Of a DNA stretch of 26,676 nucleotides, positions 1 through 8,472 are shown one piece after another. The notes under the pieces are model-generated. The model saw only the letters and a program-made list of their open reading frames with translations, was not told where the DNA came from and did no database searches. The DNA comes from DTFZ01 sp050260375. Its GTDB lineage: Bacteria; Bacillota; Clostridia; Christensenellales; SZUA-584. The first letter of the stretch is position 1. Each line of letters opens with the position of its first letter. The translations under genes were made by a program, and so were the position numbers. The DNA is taken from NCBI GenBank assembly GCA_050260375.1, contig JBLNCA010000003.1:1-26676 (forward strand), given 5' to 3'.

Positions 1-123
1 ATTGGAGTACAACCACATCAGACCGCATACGTCATTGAATAATATGACGCCCAATGAATATGCACTGATGATTTCATGTGATTCCTAACATTCTGAATGT
101 GCGAAAACAGGGGGCAGGTCACA
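1..123 (+). mobile_element. Right end of an IS3-family insertion sequence (left part outside window)
   Basis: The segment holds the last codons of an IS3-type transposase followed, 35 bases after its stop, by a terminal repeat that reads TGTGACCTGCCCCCTG on the minus strand from position 123 inward. IS3-family ends commonly begin TG and carry a C-rich stretch of this kind. The boundary at 123 is inferred from that TGTGACC terminus; the left end and the target duplication cannot be seen. The element sits inside the 3' end of the SEC-C gene, so it probably inserted into and truncated it. Confidence 0.8.
2..88 (+). CDS. IS3-family transposase (OrfB, integrase core), C-terminal 28 residues only
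   Basis: Frame 2 reads LEYNHIRPHTSLNNMTPNEY and stops with TAA at 86-88. The YN.hRPH.sL...tP.eY pattern is the hallmark C-terminus of the IS3 OrfB DDE integrase, just after the catalytic core. The protein would cut and join DNA ends during IS3 transposition, but the catalytic D, D and E residues lie outside this window. Only the family can be called, not the exact IS. Confidence 0.85.
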   Translation: MEYNHIRPHTSLNNMTPNEYALMISCDS

Positions 124-2000
124 GTATATACATATTTTGTATTAGCGTTATTAAAAATGTATGAGAGATTCTGTTTTGCATATTGTTGCGGCACATAATT
201 ATATTGAATTAATTTTCCGTTTAAAGATTGGATTCCATCAAACAACTTAATATAACGATTAAACAGCCTTCCATTGAGCTCATTTATAAGAGCCAATATT
301 TCATAATTTTGTTGATCTATTTGATCCCGCTGATAGAGTTTAAAATTATGGGAGAGAAATAGATATCCATTATCCCCAAATTTCCTTCCAAAACCAACAA
401 CGCTTTTGTTGGATTTTGATGAATATCCTAAAAACCCGTTCTCTTTCTCATGAAGAACCCAACTAAAGGGATAATTAAATAAGTAATCGTTCAAATAAAA
501 TGGATATTCATTAAGAAGATTATTATATTCATTATAAACATATATATCAGAGCCTCCATAATCAACCATTAAATAATTAGGTTCAATGGCACCCTTTGCA
601 ATCATCTTCTGCTGCTGTTTCCATAATTGAAATAGATTTGATTCTCCTCCTTGAATCGTAATTGAATAATTTTGTTTTCTTTTAAATTCGATATATTCTC
701 CAAACTCGTCTAAGTCTTCAATAAAATTTAATACAAAAACTAAATCCAATGCTGAAAAATAAAGGTAATCCCTACCTTTTTCAAGAAGCACGAGATTTAC
801 CTTAGATGTATTTGTATAACTATCATAAGCAATTATCTCTAAGTTATTTTCATTCGGTATTTTTGTTATAATTCGTTTATTTTTACTCGTCGAATTGGAA
901 ACTTCTTCAATAGTTAATTTGTTACAGACATGTAATTTGCGGAGCTTTTGTACTTCTTCCTCCAATTCCGTATCGCTATACTTTTCCCTATTAAGAGCAA
1001 TAATGAATGCTCTATCTGTAGGAAACCCAAAAGTATAAGGATATAATGATTTGATTTCATCACTACAAATAGCACATGAATAAATCGCATTAATATTAGT
1101 TTCTGATCTAAATAAATCATAATTTTGGCTAATAGTATTTTGTATTACAGTATTAACATGATTTATATTCTGTTCATTTGATAGGTGTTCAAGAATTGTA
1201 CAATAGGTATCTACTACAATCGACGGATTAAATAGAGGATATACTTTATCTCGGCAGATAAAATGCTTGATATCTATTGGCCTCTCTTCATCTCCTAATA
1301 TCTTGACAATTTCTGATTCTTTTTCTGGTATTGGATATGTATTAATGAATTCACAAACCTTTTTAAAAAATATCTCACTAGGCATGTCAAAGTGTTTATC
1401 ATACTCGGGATATTTTGATACGTTGTATTTCTTTAGATACTCGATCATATCAGAGGAGTATCCAAGAACGCTCTTAAATACTCTTTCTTTACCTGTTATC
1501 TCTGCTAAATTCGATACAAATTGGAGCAAAGAAAAAACATTTTCATGACCTGTTCCCAAGATAACGGAATAAACATTATTATCATACTTAATCTTTACCT
1601 CACCAAAATCGTTGAGAGTAATATCGTCATAGGTATTTATATCTAATAAACCTTTTAGCTTTGTATATAATGTCTCAAAATCAGAATAACTTTGTATTCT
1701 TTCCATCCCAGACATGTCATGCAATGTAAGTGCTTGGTTTAATGCTAAGCAAGATTCCGTTGCGGAACGATTATCTCGCCAAGCACATATGCAAAATACA
1801 GCTTTAACTATATCCTCAAAATAATATGAAGCAATAATATTTCTAATATTCTCTACCTTTTCAATCAAAAAAGGAAATCTCTCTTCTACTGGTGCAGAAT
1901 ATTGCATATTAATAATGTCATGTTTTTCTTTTCCTAAACAACATTTTTTATATTTCTTGCCACTCCCGCAAGGGCAAAGATCATTTCTTCCGATTTTCAT
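18..2000 (-). CDS. Large SEC-C zinc-motif protein, 3' end replaced by IS sequence
   Basis: The 660-residue frame starts with a SEC-C motif at residues 5-21 (C9, C11, C20, C21; spacing C-x-C-x8-C-C), the zinc-binding module found at the end of SecA and in many uncharacterised proteins. The remaining 600 residues have no signal peptide or clear membrane segment, and I do not recognise another domain. Host-derived sequence ends near residue 625: from position 123 downward the frame runs into the IS terminal repeat, so the last ~34 residues are encoded by the insertion sequence. The gene is visibly more AT-rich than the phosphate operon beside it, which fits acquired DNA. SEC-C proteins often occur in mobile or defence-related loci, but no partner gene is visible here. 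A good promoter precedes it. Confidence 0.75.
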   Translation of the reverse strand: MKIGRNDLCPCGSGKKYKKCCLGKEKHDIINMQYSAPVEERFPFLIEKVENIRNIIASYYFEDIVKAVFCICAWRDNRSATESCLALNQALTLHDMSGMERIQSYSDFETLYTKLKGLLDINTYDDITLNDFGEVKIKYDNNVYSVILGTGHENVFSLLQFVSNLAEITGKERVFKSVLGYSSDMIEYLKKYNVSKYPEYDKHFDMPSEIFFKKVCEFINTYPIPEKESEIVKILGDEERPIDIKHFICRDKVYPLFNPSIVVDTYCTILEHLSNEQNINHVNTVIQNTISQNYDLFRSETNINAIYSCAICSDEIKSLYPYTFGFPTDRAFIIALNREKYSDTELEEEVQKLRKLHVCNKLTIEEVSNSTSKNKRIITKIPNENNLEIIAYDSYTNTSKVNLVLLEKGRDYLYFSALDLVFVLNFIEDLDEFGEYIEFKRKQNYSITIQGGESNLFQLWKQQQKMIAKGAIEPNYLMVDYGGSDIYVYNEYNNLLNEYPFYLNDYLFNYPFSWVLHEKENGFLGYSSKSNKSVVGFGRKFGDNGYLFLSHNFKLYQRDQIDQQNYEILALINELNGRLFNRYIKLFDGIQSLNGKLIQYNYVPQQYAKQNLSYIFNNANTKYVYTVTCPLFSHIQNVRNHMKSSVHIHWASYYSMTYAV

Positions 2001-2024
2001 ATGAATAAATCCTTACATATAACA

Positions 2025-2066
2025 ATTTTGTTACTTTATTATAACAAAATCTACAAAATATATCAA
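2025..2066 (-). promoter_or_regulatory. Promoter with overlapping inverted repeat for the SEC-C gene
   Basis: On the minus strand TTGATA (2061-2066) is followed after 17 bases by a perfect TATAAT (2038-2043). A perfect 9-base inverted repeat, ATTTTGTTA (2025-2033) and TAACAAAAT (2042-2050) with an 8-base spacer, overlaps the -10 box and lies 25 bases before the start codon. That placement suggests an operator for a repressor, although a hairpin in the leader is also possible. Confidence 0.6.
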
Positions 2067-2089
2067 TTATAAACCAGATTATTGATAAT

Positions 2090-3766
2090 TCATTTTTCTC
2101 CATGCAAACATATGCACTTAGGGAAAACAATCACGATTTTTGTCCCGGTTCCGACGGAGCTGTTTAATGCGATCTCTGCGTCGTGAATAATTGCTCCGTG
2201 CTTTACAATTGACAACCCGAGGCCTGTACCGCCGGTCGCTTTTGAGCGGCTTTTATCAACGCGGTAAAATCGCTCAAAGACATGAGGCTGATGTTCTCCC
2301 GGGATACCAATACCGGTATCCTCTACAGAAACAACGGGTTTTTTATCCGAATATCGAATATTAACGCTAACGCTTCCATTTGGCACGTTGTATTTTATCG
2401 CGTTATCGCAGAGATTATATATCATCTCTTCAAGAATTTTTCTATATCCCGATATTACAATGCGCTCACCCTCTAAAGACATGGATATGCCGCTTTTTTC
2501 AGCCAATGGCTGAAGCCGGCCGATTACTTCCTCGGCCAGAGCAAACAAGTCGACATCTTCTTTATCAGGAAACCTCACTTGCTCATCAAGCTGTGACAGG
2601 CGCAGTATGTCGTCCACCAGTGTAATGAGCCTGCTGGCTTCCTGATGTATACGCGCCGCAAACCCCTGCATGTCTTCCGGCCGAGCTGTTCCATCTTTCA
2701 TAATCTCCGCGTAACCGGAAATTGAAGTGAGAGGCGTTTTTAGTTCGTGCGAAACGTTTGCCGTGAATTCTCTACGGCTGCGCTCGGCTGCCTGCTTATC
2801 GGTAATATCCAGTATCAATATAACCACGCCAAGCGCCCCATCCTTCGATTCAACAGGACTGCCGATTAACTGATAGAATTTGTTTTTTATTTTTAGCTGA
2901 GCTTCCGATTTGGCTCCGTTTAAAGCGCCCTCGACTACCTTGTGAAGAGCGGCTGAACGGTTTAGAGTCAGTATATGCTTCCCCTCGCTGCTTTCAGCGC
3001 CAAATATCTTGACAGCGCTTCTGTTTATCGATAGTATGTTTCCTTTTAAGGAAAGCAGTATCAAACCTTCATTCATGCTTTCCGTTACAGCCTCAAACTC
3101 ACGTTGCTTCTTGGTTATCTCAAGCATCTTGCTTTCCAGTTCTTCATGCTGACGCTCAAGGCGTAATAATAAAGGGCCAAGCTCGTCATACGTATCATTT
3201 TCATAAGGCGCATCAAGGTTCAGAGAATTAATAGGAGCAATGATGTGTTTTGTAAGCAAACGCGACATGACAATGGAAAGCAAAGCAACCGCAATAACAA
3301 TTATAACGATTATCGGTATAATGTCCCATAAAAGCCCGAGGGCGCTGCTTTGCGTTTTGGAAATGCGAAGTACATTTCCTTTTGGAGTTTTAACAGCATA
3401 ATAGAGTGTTTTGGCAAGCAGGGTGTCTGAATAGCGCGTACTCTCCCCGGTACCATTTGCAAGCGCCGAGACGACTTCGGGACGGTCGGAGTGATTCTCC
3501 ATTGTAGCTGCATCCACGGTGTTGTCATATAATACCGTTCCGTCGGAAGCGATAATGGTGATACGATTTATTGAATAAAAGCCGTTAATATAAAACTCGT
3601 CCTCAGCGGCTGAAAGCTCTCCCTTTATATAGTTGGCTTCAGCCTTTAAATCGTTTCTTGCGCTTGTTTCATATGTATTATATAACGCAAATACAACAAG
3701 AACCGTAACGAGCACCAACACGGCAAATGAGGCTAAAAATATGCTCCAAAAAATGCGCTTCTTCAT
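2090..3766 (-). CDS. phoR: Phosphate sensor histidine kinase PhoR
   Basis: This 558-residue membrane kinase would autophosphorylate and pass phosphate to the response regulator encoded just upstream. Order of parts: TM helix 1 (about 7-29), extracytoplasmic sensor domain (30-143), TM helix 2 (about 145-167), HAMP-like linker, PAS domain (about 222-325), HisKA with the H-box VSHELKTPL (H340), and an ATPase domain with the N-box around N451-N460, the G1 box DTGIGIP (483-489) and the G2 box TGGTGLGLS (511-519). I chose the ATG at 3766 (MKKRIF) rather than the upstream ATG at 3823, because it lies 2 bases after the phoB stop and directly precedes the first TM helix. It is the last gene of the pst-pho operon; no clear terminator was seen before the SEC-C promoter. 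Confidence 0.93.
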   Translation of the reverse strand: MKKRIFWSIFLASFAVLVLVTVLVVFALYNTYETSARNDLKAEANYIKGELSAAEDEFYINGFYSINRITIIASDGTVLYDNTVDAATMENHSDRPEVVSALANGTGESTRYSDTLLAKTLYYAVKTPKGNVLRISKTQSSALGLLWDIIPIIVIIVIAVALLSIVMSRLLTKHIIAPINSLNLDAPYENDTYDELGPLLLRLERQHEELESKMLEITKKQREFEAVTESMNEGLILLSLKGNILSINRSAVKIFGAESSEGKHILTLNRSAALHKVVEGALNGAKSEAQLKIKNKFYQLIGSPVESKDGALGVVILILDITDKQAAERSRREFTANVSHELKTPLTSISGYAEIMKDGTARPEDMQGFAARIHQEASRLITLVDDILRLSQLDEQVRFPDKEDVDLFALAEEVIGRLQPLAEKSGISMSLEGERIVISGYRKILEEMIYNLCDNAIKYNVPNGSVSVNIRYSDKKPVVSVEDTGIGIPGEHQPHVFERFYRVDKSRSKATGGTGLGLSIVKHGAIIHDAEIALNSSVGTGTKIVIVFPKCICLHGEK

Positions 3767-3768
3767 AA

Positions 3769-4437
3769 TCAGCCTCCGAACCGGTAACCAACGCCCCTTA
3801 CCGTCTCTATCATGTCTCCGCATCTGCCGAGTTTTTGCCGCAGTGTTTGTATATGCACATCCACCGTCCTTGTACCGCCGTCATAGCTGTAATCCCATAT
3901 GACCTCTAGCAGATGTTCCCGCGTAAAAGCTTTGCCCTTGTTTTCCATCAGCAAATATAAAAGCTCAAACTCCTTAAGCGTTAGCTCTATTCTTTTGCCG
4001 GCGACCGTAACGATATGCTTCGCCCTGTCAATGGCCAGTTCTCCGGAAGTCAGAATATTTGGGGAATTGTTTGCGGCTGTGCGCCTCTGCAATGCTCTGA
4101 CCCTTGCAACGAGCTCCATCATTCCAAAAGGCTTCGATATGTAATCGTCCGCGCCCGAATCAAGGCCTATAACTTTATCGTATTCGGTGCTTTTTGCCGT
4201 TATCATAATAACAGGCGTTCCTGCGGTCTTCCTGTCTTGTTTGAGACTCTTTAAAATCGACAACCCGTCGTCGCCGGGAAGCATTATATCAAGCAGCACC
4301 ATATCAGGTCTCTGTTTTTCACATGCGGCATAAAACTCTTCGGCATTTTCAAAGCCCTGTGCCTTAAAGCCCGACTGGTTAAGCGTATAAACGACAAGGT
4401 CGCGTATATTGGTATCATCTTCAACATAGTAGATCAT
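3769..4437 (-). CDS. phoB: Phosphate response regulator PhoB/PhoP (OmpR family)
   Basis: The 222-residue protein has a receiver domain (1-~118) with the acidic pocket E6-D7-D8, phospho-acceptor D50 in LLDIMLPGDDG, T80 and K102, followed by an OmpR/PhoB winged-helix DNA-binding domain (~125-222) with the GYRFGG-type C-terminus. When phosphorylated by PhoR it should bind Pho boxes and activate phosphate-starvation genes, including its own operon. Its ATG overlaps the phoU stop in an ATGA arrangement (4434-4437), which indicates translational coupling. The position after phoU and before phoR makes the phosphate assignment firm; PhoP is the equivalent name in Bacillus. Confidence 0.94.
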   Translation of the reverse strand: MIYYVEDDTNIRDLVVYTLNQSGFKAQGFENAEEFYAACEKQRPDMVLLDIMLPGDDGLSILKSLKQDRKTAGTPVIMITAKSTEYDKVIGLDSGADDYISKPFGMMELVARVRALQRRTAANNSPNILTSGELAIDRAKHIVTVAGKRIELTLKEFELLYLLMENKGKAFTREHLLEVIWDYSYDGGTRTVDVHIQTLRQKLGRCGDMIETVRGVGYRFGG

Positions 4438-5087
4438 AATAATTCACCTTTGTGCTCGCCGGTTATAGAATATTCGACCCACTCGGCAATGTTCTCCGCA
4501 TGGTCTCCTATGCGCTCAAAGTATTTTGCGACCATCAATAAATCTACAGCCTGCTCTCCGTTTTCCGGATTCTGGTGTAAGCGCTCTATGAGTTCGTTTT
4601 TCACCACTATGAAAAGATCGTCGATAATATCGTCCATTTGGATTATCCGCTTTGCAAGATTAAGATCCTTCTTAATGTACGCGTCAATACTGCCGGTTAC
4701 CATTCGGATAGCAGTTTCCGCCATCTGCGGAAGGTGTTCGAGTTTCTTTATATAGGGCGTGCCCGCGAGGTATATAACGATTTCCGATATGTCGGCCGCC
4801 TGGTCGCCGATTCTTTCCATGTCGGTAATCATCTTCAGCGCGGCGGATATCTGGCGCAGGTCGGAAGCCACCGGCTGCTGATGCAGCAAAAGCCTTAAAC
4901 ACAGCGCTTCTATATCCCGTTCCTTCTGGTCCACCTGCTTATCAAAAGCGATTGCCTTATTCGCTACTTCGATATCCTGATCTATAAGCGCCTGCGACGC
5001 ACTTTCAATAGCATGCTCAATCAGAGCGCCCATTTCCAATAATTCTTTGTTCAGCAGGCCCAGCTGCTCGTCGAACTGTTTTCTCAT
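4434..5087 (-). CDS. phoU: Phosphate signalling regulator PhoU
   Basis: The 217-residue, mostly helical protein matches PhoU in length and pattern, with two tandem three-helix repeats that each contain an E/D..(R/E)IGD.a.(D/N)I motif (ERIGDQAADI near residue 95 and ERIGDHAENI near residue 190). These motifs bind metal clusters. PhoU links the PstSCAB transporter to the PhoR kinase and switches the Pho response off when phosphate is plentiful. Its ATG overlaps the pstB stop (TAATG around 5085-5089) and its stop overlaps the phoB start, so the block is translationally coupled. Confidence 0.95.
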   Translation of the reverse strand: MRKQFDEQLGLLNKELLEMGALIEHAIESASQALIDQDIEVANKAIAFDKQVDQKERDIEALCLRLLLHQQPVASDLRQISAALKMITDMERIGDQAADISEIVIYLAGTPYIKKLEHLPQMAETAIRMVTGSIDAYIKKDLNLAKRIIQMDDIIDDLFIVVKNELIERLHQNPENGEQAVDLLMVAKYFERIGDHAENIAEWVEYSITGEHKGELL

Positions 5088-5836
5088 TATCCGAACCTCC
5101 CTGTTATATAGTCCTCGGTGCGCTTATCCTTTGGTATTGTAAACAGCTTTTCAGTGTGTCCGAATTCTATTACTTCGCCAAGCAGGAAGAAAGCCGTTTT
5201 ATCCGATATTCTGAGAGCCTGCTGCATGTTGTGCGTCACTATGACTATAGTATATTTTTCTTTGAGCGTAACCGCAAGCTCTTCGATTTTGGAAGTGGAG
5301 ATAGGGTCAAGCGCGCTCGTAGGCTCGTCCATAAGCAGCACCTCCGGCTCAACGGCCAGCGCCCTTGCAATACAAAGCCTCTGCTGCTGCCCGCCCGATA
5401 ACCCCAAAGCGTCCTTCTTTAAACGGTCCTTCAGCTCATCCCATATAGCCGCAGCGCGCATCGAGCGCTCAATGATGCCATCAAGCTTGGCTTTGTTTCG
5501 GACGCCGTGAGTACGCGGGCCGAATGCTACGTTGTCATATACGCTCATCGGAAAGGGGTTTGGTTTTTGGAATACCATTCCCACGCGCTTTCTTAAAAGC
5601 GTAGTATCCATGGGGCCGTATATGTCCTGACCGTCCAGCAGTACTTTTCCTGTTATACTGCATCCGGGTATAAGGTCGTTCATCCTGTTAAGCGTTTTTA
5701 GCAGGGTGCTCTTTCCGCATCCGGACGGCCCGATAAAGGCGGTTATCTCGTTTGCGGGTATCGAAAGCGATACATCCTTTATGGCATGCAGCGTATTATA
5801 ATACACATTCAGATTTTCTATATCAAACTTTCCCAT
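5087..5836 (-). CDS. pstB: Phosphate ABC transporter ATPase PstB
   Basis: The 249-residue ATPase energises high-affinity phosphate uptake through PstC and PstA. Visible motifs are Walker A GPSGCGKST (36-44), Q-loop Q90 (MVFQKPNPFP is PstB-typical), signature LSGGQQQR (146-153), Walker B VLLMDEP (166-172), D-loop SALD and switch H202. The start is set at ATG 5836 because an AAGGAG-type site lies just upstream and MGKFDIENL is the usual PstB beginning; the frame stays open to 5893. The gene overlaps pstA by 14 bases. Confidence 0.96.
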   Translation of the reverse strand: MGKFDIENLNVYYNTLHAIKDVSLSIPANEITAFIGPSGCGKSTLLKTLNRMNDLIPGCSITGKVLLDGQDIYGPMDTTLLRKRVGMVFQKPNPFPMSVYDNVAFGPRTHGVRNKAKLDGIIERSMRAAAIWDELKDRLKKDALGLSGGQQQRLCIARALAVEPEVLLMDEPTSALDPISTSKIEELAVTLKEKYTIVIVTHNMQQALRISDKTAFFLLGEVIEFGHTEKLFTIPKDKRTEDYITGRFG

Positions 5837-6662
5837 GCTGTCTCCTTGCGATACTTTTCGCCAAATATACCGATAAAGCGTTAATTCCGGCAACCATTAC
5901 CAGCAATACTGCAGCGGTAGCGTATGCCTGATTAGTGTATAGCCCCTCGCTTGCCAGCGCATACATGTGAACCGACAGTGTTCTTGTTGAGTCAAAAATA
6001 CTTTGCGGTACCTGCGCCACGGTACCTGCCGTATAAATTAGCGCAGCCGTCTCGCCTACGATTCTCCCTGTGCCGAGGATTATACCTGCCAGAATCCCGG
6101 GTATTGCCGAAGGTATTACGACTTTAAACACCGTGCGCAGCTTGCTTGCGCCCAGCCCGAAGCTTCCTTCCCGGTATTCATTTGGAACCGCGATCAAAGA
6201 TTCTTCCGTTGTCCGCATTATGAGAGGCAATATCATGATGCTTACCGTCAGCGCACCGGAAACAAGAGACATTCCAAGGCCAAGTGAAGTGACAAAGAAA
6301 AGCAGTCCGAAAAGCCCGTATATTATGGACGGTATACCCGACAGAGTTTCTGCGGTGATGCGAACTACTCCGACAAGCCTATTCCCGCGCTTTGCGTATT
6401 CTGACAGATAGATCGCCGCAAATATGCCCAAAGGCGCTGCGATAAGGAGCGACAGCACGGTCATCAATATCGTATTTATCAGCGCAGGCATCAGCGATAC
6501 GTTCTCAGAATTGTACTCCCATGCGAACAGATCAAGCGACAGGTTTGGTACGCCCTTAAAAAGTATGTACCCGATAATTAATAGCAATATTGCAATCGTA
6601 AATACCGTTCCCGCATAAACAAAAATCCTTGAAAAGAGCGCGCCCCTTTTGGGTGCTATCAT
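5823..6662 (-). CDS. pstA: Phosphate ABC transporter permease PstA
   Basis: The 279-residue integral membrane protein has about six hydrophobic helices, the first at ~15-35, and the permease coupling loop around residues 165-185 (EGSFGLGASKLRTVFKVVIP), where the EAA-type GLGA..W/L...... .P motif contacts PstB. With PstC it forms the phosphate channel in the cytoplasmic membrane. Its ATG overlaps the pstC stop by four bases (6659-6662) and its end overlaps pstB. The GTAALIYTAG-like segment near residue 230 is typical of PstA. Confidence 0.95.
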   Translation of the reverse strand: MIAPKRGALFSRIFVYAGTVFTIAILLLIIGYILFKGVPNLSLDLFAWEYNSENVSLMPALINTILMTVLSLLIAAPLGIFAAIYLSEYAKRGNRLVGVVRITAETLSGIPSIIYGLFGLLFFVTSLGLGMSLVSGALTVSIMILPLIMRTTEESLIAVPNEYREGSFGLGASKLRTVFKVVIPSAIPGILAGIILGTGRIVGETAALIYTAGTVAQVPQSIFDSTRTLSVHMYALASEGLYTNQAYATAAVLLVMVAGINALSVYLAKSIARRQHGKV

Positions 6663-7510
6663 ACTTTTGCCCTCCTCTTCAATATCGAGAATAGAAGGTT
6701 GATAGCCAGTATGAAAACAAACAGAACCACAGCGGTAGCTATCAGAGCTTCCCTGTGCAGGTCGGCCGCATAACCCATCTCCATGACGATGTTGCTGGTA
6801 AGCGTGCGAACGCCTTTAAGTATACCTTCCGGCATTCTCGCCTGATTGCCTGCTACCATCATGACAGCCATAGCTTCGCCTATAGCGCGGCCGACTCCCA
6901 GGATCACGCTTGCGGTCATGCCGGATTTGGCTGCGGGAAGTATTATTTTGAACACAGCGCGTTCATGCGTCGCGCCAAGAGCAAGCGCGCCTTCGTAATA
7001 GCTTTCAGGTACTGCATTGAGAGCTGACTCGCTGATCGCGATTATCGTAGGCAATATCATAACGCCTAATATTATACTGGCCGCAAGCATGCTGGAGCCG
7101 CTCCCGCCCAGCACTTCACGTATAAACGGCACGATTACCATTAGACCGAAAAAGCCGTATACTACCGAAGGTATGCCGGCAAGCAGCGAAACAGCGGGTT
7201 TTAACAGCTTTACAATTCTGACGGACGCGAATCGCGACATGTATACTGCCGTGAGTATGCCCGCCGGCACCCCAATTACCAGCGCGCCGGCAGTCACATA
7301 GATGCTTCCGAGTATCATCGGGAGTATGCCGTAGATACCGCTGCTCGGCTTCCATTGCGTACCCGTCAGAAATTTCAGTATGCCTATTTTCGACATGCCG
7401 GGTATGCCGTTTGCAAACAGGAAAACGCATATCAGCGCTACCGCTATGACAGATACACAAGCGGCGATTATGAATATTAGTTTTGCGATATTCTCTTTAA
7501 ACTTTTTCAT
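6659..7510 (-). CDS. pstC: Phosphate ABC transporter permease PstC
   Basis: The 283-residue membrane protein has six predicted helices, starting at ~10-32, and the coupling loop YYEGALALGATHERAVFKII around residue 170. AIGEAMAVMMVAGN (about 210-223) is a PstC hallmark. It pairs with PstA to form the phosphate-conducting membrane part of PstSCAB. GGAG sits five bases before the ATG. A GC-rich hairpin lies in the 55-base gap after pstS. Confidence 0.95.
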   Translation of the reverse strand: MKKFKENIAKLIFIIAACVSVIAVALICVFLFANGIPGMSKIGILKFLTGTQWKPSSGIYGILPMILGSIYVTAGALVIGVPAGILTAVYMSRFASVRIVKLLKPAVSLLAGIPSVVYGFFGLMVIVPFIREVLGGSGSSMLAASIILGVMILPTIIAISESALNAVPESYYEGALALGATHERAVFKIILPAAKSGMTASVILGVGRAIGEAMAVMMVAGNQARMPEGILKGVRTLTSNIVMEMGYAADLHREALIATAVVLFVFILAINLLFSILKRRAKV

Positions 7511-7532
7511 ATCTGCTCCGTAAATGGCTGCA

Positions 7533-7551
7533 GGGGCAACATTGTTGCCCC
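7533..7551. repeat. Hairpin between pstS and pstC
   Basis: GGGGCAAC (7533-7540) and GTTGCCCC (7544-7551) form a perfect 8-base stem with a 3-base loop in the pstS-pstC gap. There is no U-tract, so a strong terminator is unlikely. Such hairpins between a binding-protein gene and its permease genes often stabilise the upstream message or reduce read-through (known principle; the role here is inferred). It also resembles the short palindromic repeats elsewhere in the window. Confidence 0.6.
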
Positions 7552-7565
7552 GTGCCTAATCCATA

Positions 7566-8441
7566 TCAGCCGATGATACCGCTCCAGTCGGTGATGTCTC
7601 CGGTGTATATCTTCTTAACCTGTTCGCTTGTAAGCCCGCTTATCGTATTTTCTTTGTTCACTATCACGGCAATACCGTCTCTTGCTATCACAGTCGCAGT
7701 AAGCCCCGCCTCGATTTCACTGTCTTTGAGTTCGCGCGATGCCATGCCGATATCGCATATACCCTCTATTGCGGAGTTCATACCCGTTGTCGAGTCACTC
7801 TGCTGCATCTCAATTTCGGCATTCGGATTGACCGCTTCATAGGCTTCTTTGAGCTTTTCCATTACAGGGGTCACCGAAGATGAACCTGCGACTACTACCT
7901 TGCCGGATACCGAGCTGCCCGCAAAAGGAGCGGCGTCCTGCACCGACGCGATATAGCCGTTTTCCTCAACGACAGCCTGTCCTTCGGCGCTCAGTATGAA
8001 GTCTATGAACGCCTGCGCGGCTTCGCTTATATTTCCGGTTGTCGCGATATTGAACGGGCGAACGATTTTGTATGTGCCTGCATTGACGTTTTCCACCGTA
8101 GGCGCCGCTCCGTCGATAGATAACGCCTTGACGGTATCGTTGATAGAGCCCATTGATATGTAGCCTATTGCGTAGGGGTTGCCTGCGACTGAAGTCATAA
8201 CTACCGATGTGCTGTTCGATATTTCCGCGTCCTCGGTGGTCATGTCGACCTTTTCGCCATTGGCGTCTTTAACCTCGATTTCAAACAGCTCTATGAAAGC
8301 TCCCCTTGTGCCCGATCCGTCTTCGCGCGATATGACCGTTATCTCGTGGCCGCTGTTCGAAGTGCTGCCCGTATTTCCGCAGCCTGCAAATAACGCAATG
8401 GTCATCACTGCGCTTAATAATATTACTGAAAACTTTTTCAT
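7566..8441 (-). CDS. pstS: Phosphate-binding lipoprotein PstS, circularly permuted domain order
   Basis: The 291-residue exported lipoprotein has a signal peptide with lipobox FAGC (C21). It should capture phosphate outside the membrane and deliver it to PstCA. The order of the domain halves is unusual. Residues 33-166 match the canonical second half of PstS, from the phosphate loop SREDGSGTRGAF (38-49) through IGYISMGSINDTVKALSIDG to the usual C-terminus AEGQAVVEENGYI. Residues 180-291 match the canonical first half: KVVVAGSSSVTPVMEKL, SDSTTGMNSAIEG, DIGMASRE and finally VNKENTISGLTSEQVKKIYT. A ~14-residue linker joins the old C- and N-termini, and the new ends fall in the hinge after TGDITDW. 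All phosphate loops are kept. The SD is AAGGAG at 8451-8456. It is the first gene of the operon. Confidence 0.93.
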   Translation of the reverse strand: MKKFSVILLSAVMTIALFAGCGNTGSTSNSGHEITVISREDGSGTRGAFIELFEIEVKDANGEKVDMTTEDAEISNSTSVVMTSVAGNPYAIGYISMGSINDTVKALSIDGAAPTVENVNAGTYKIVRPFNIATTGNISEAAQAFIDFILSAEGQAVVEENGYIASVQDAAPFAGSSVSGKVVVAGSSSVTPVMEKLKEAYEAVNPNAEIEMQQSDSTTGMNSAIEGICDIGMASRELKDSEIEAGLTATVIARDGIAVIVNKENTISGLTSEQVKKIYTGDITDWSGIIG

Positions 8442-8472
8442 TCAAAATACTCCTTCATCTTTTTCTGATAAA

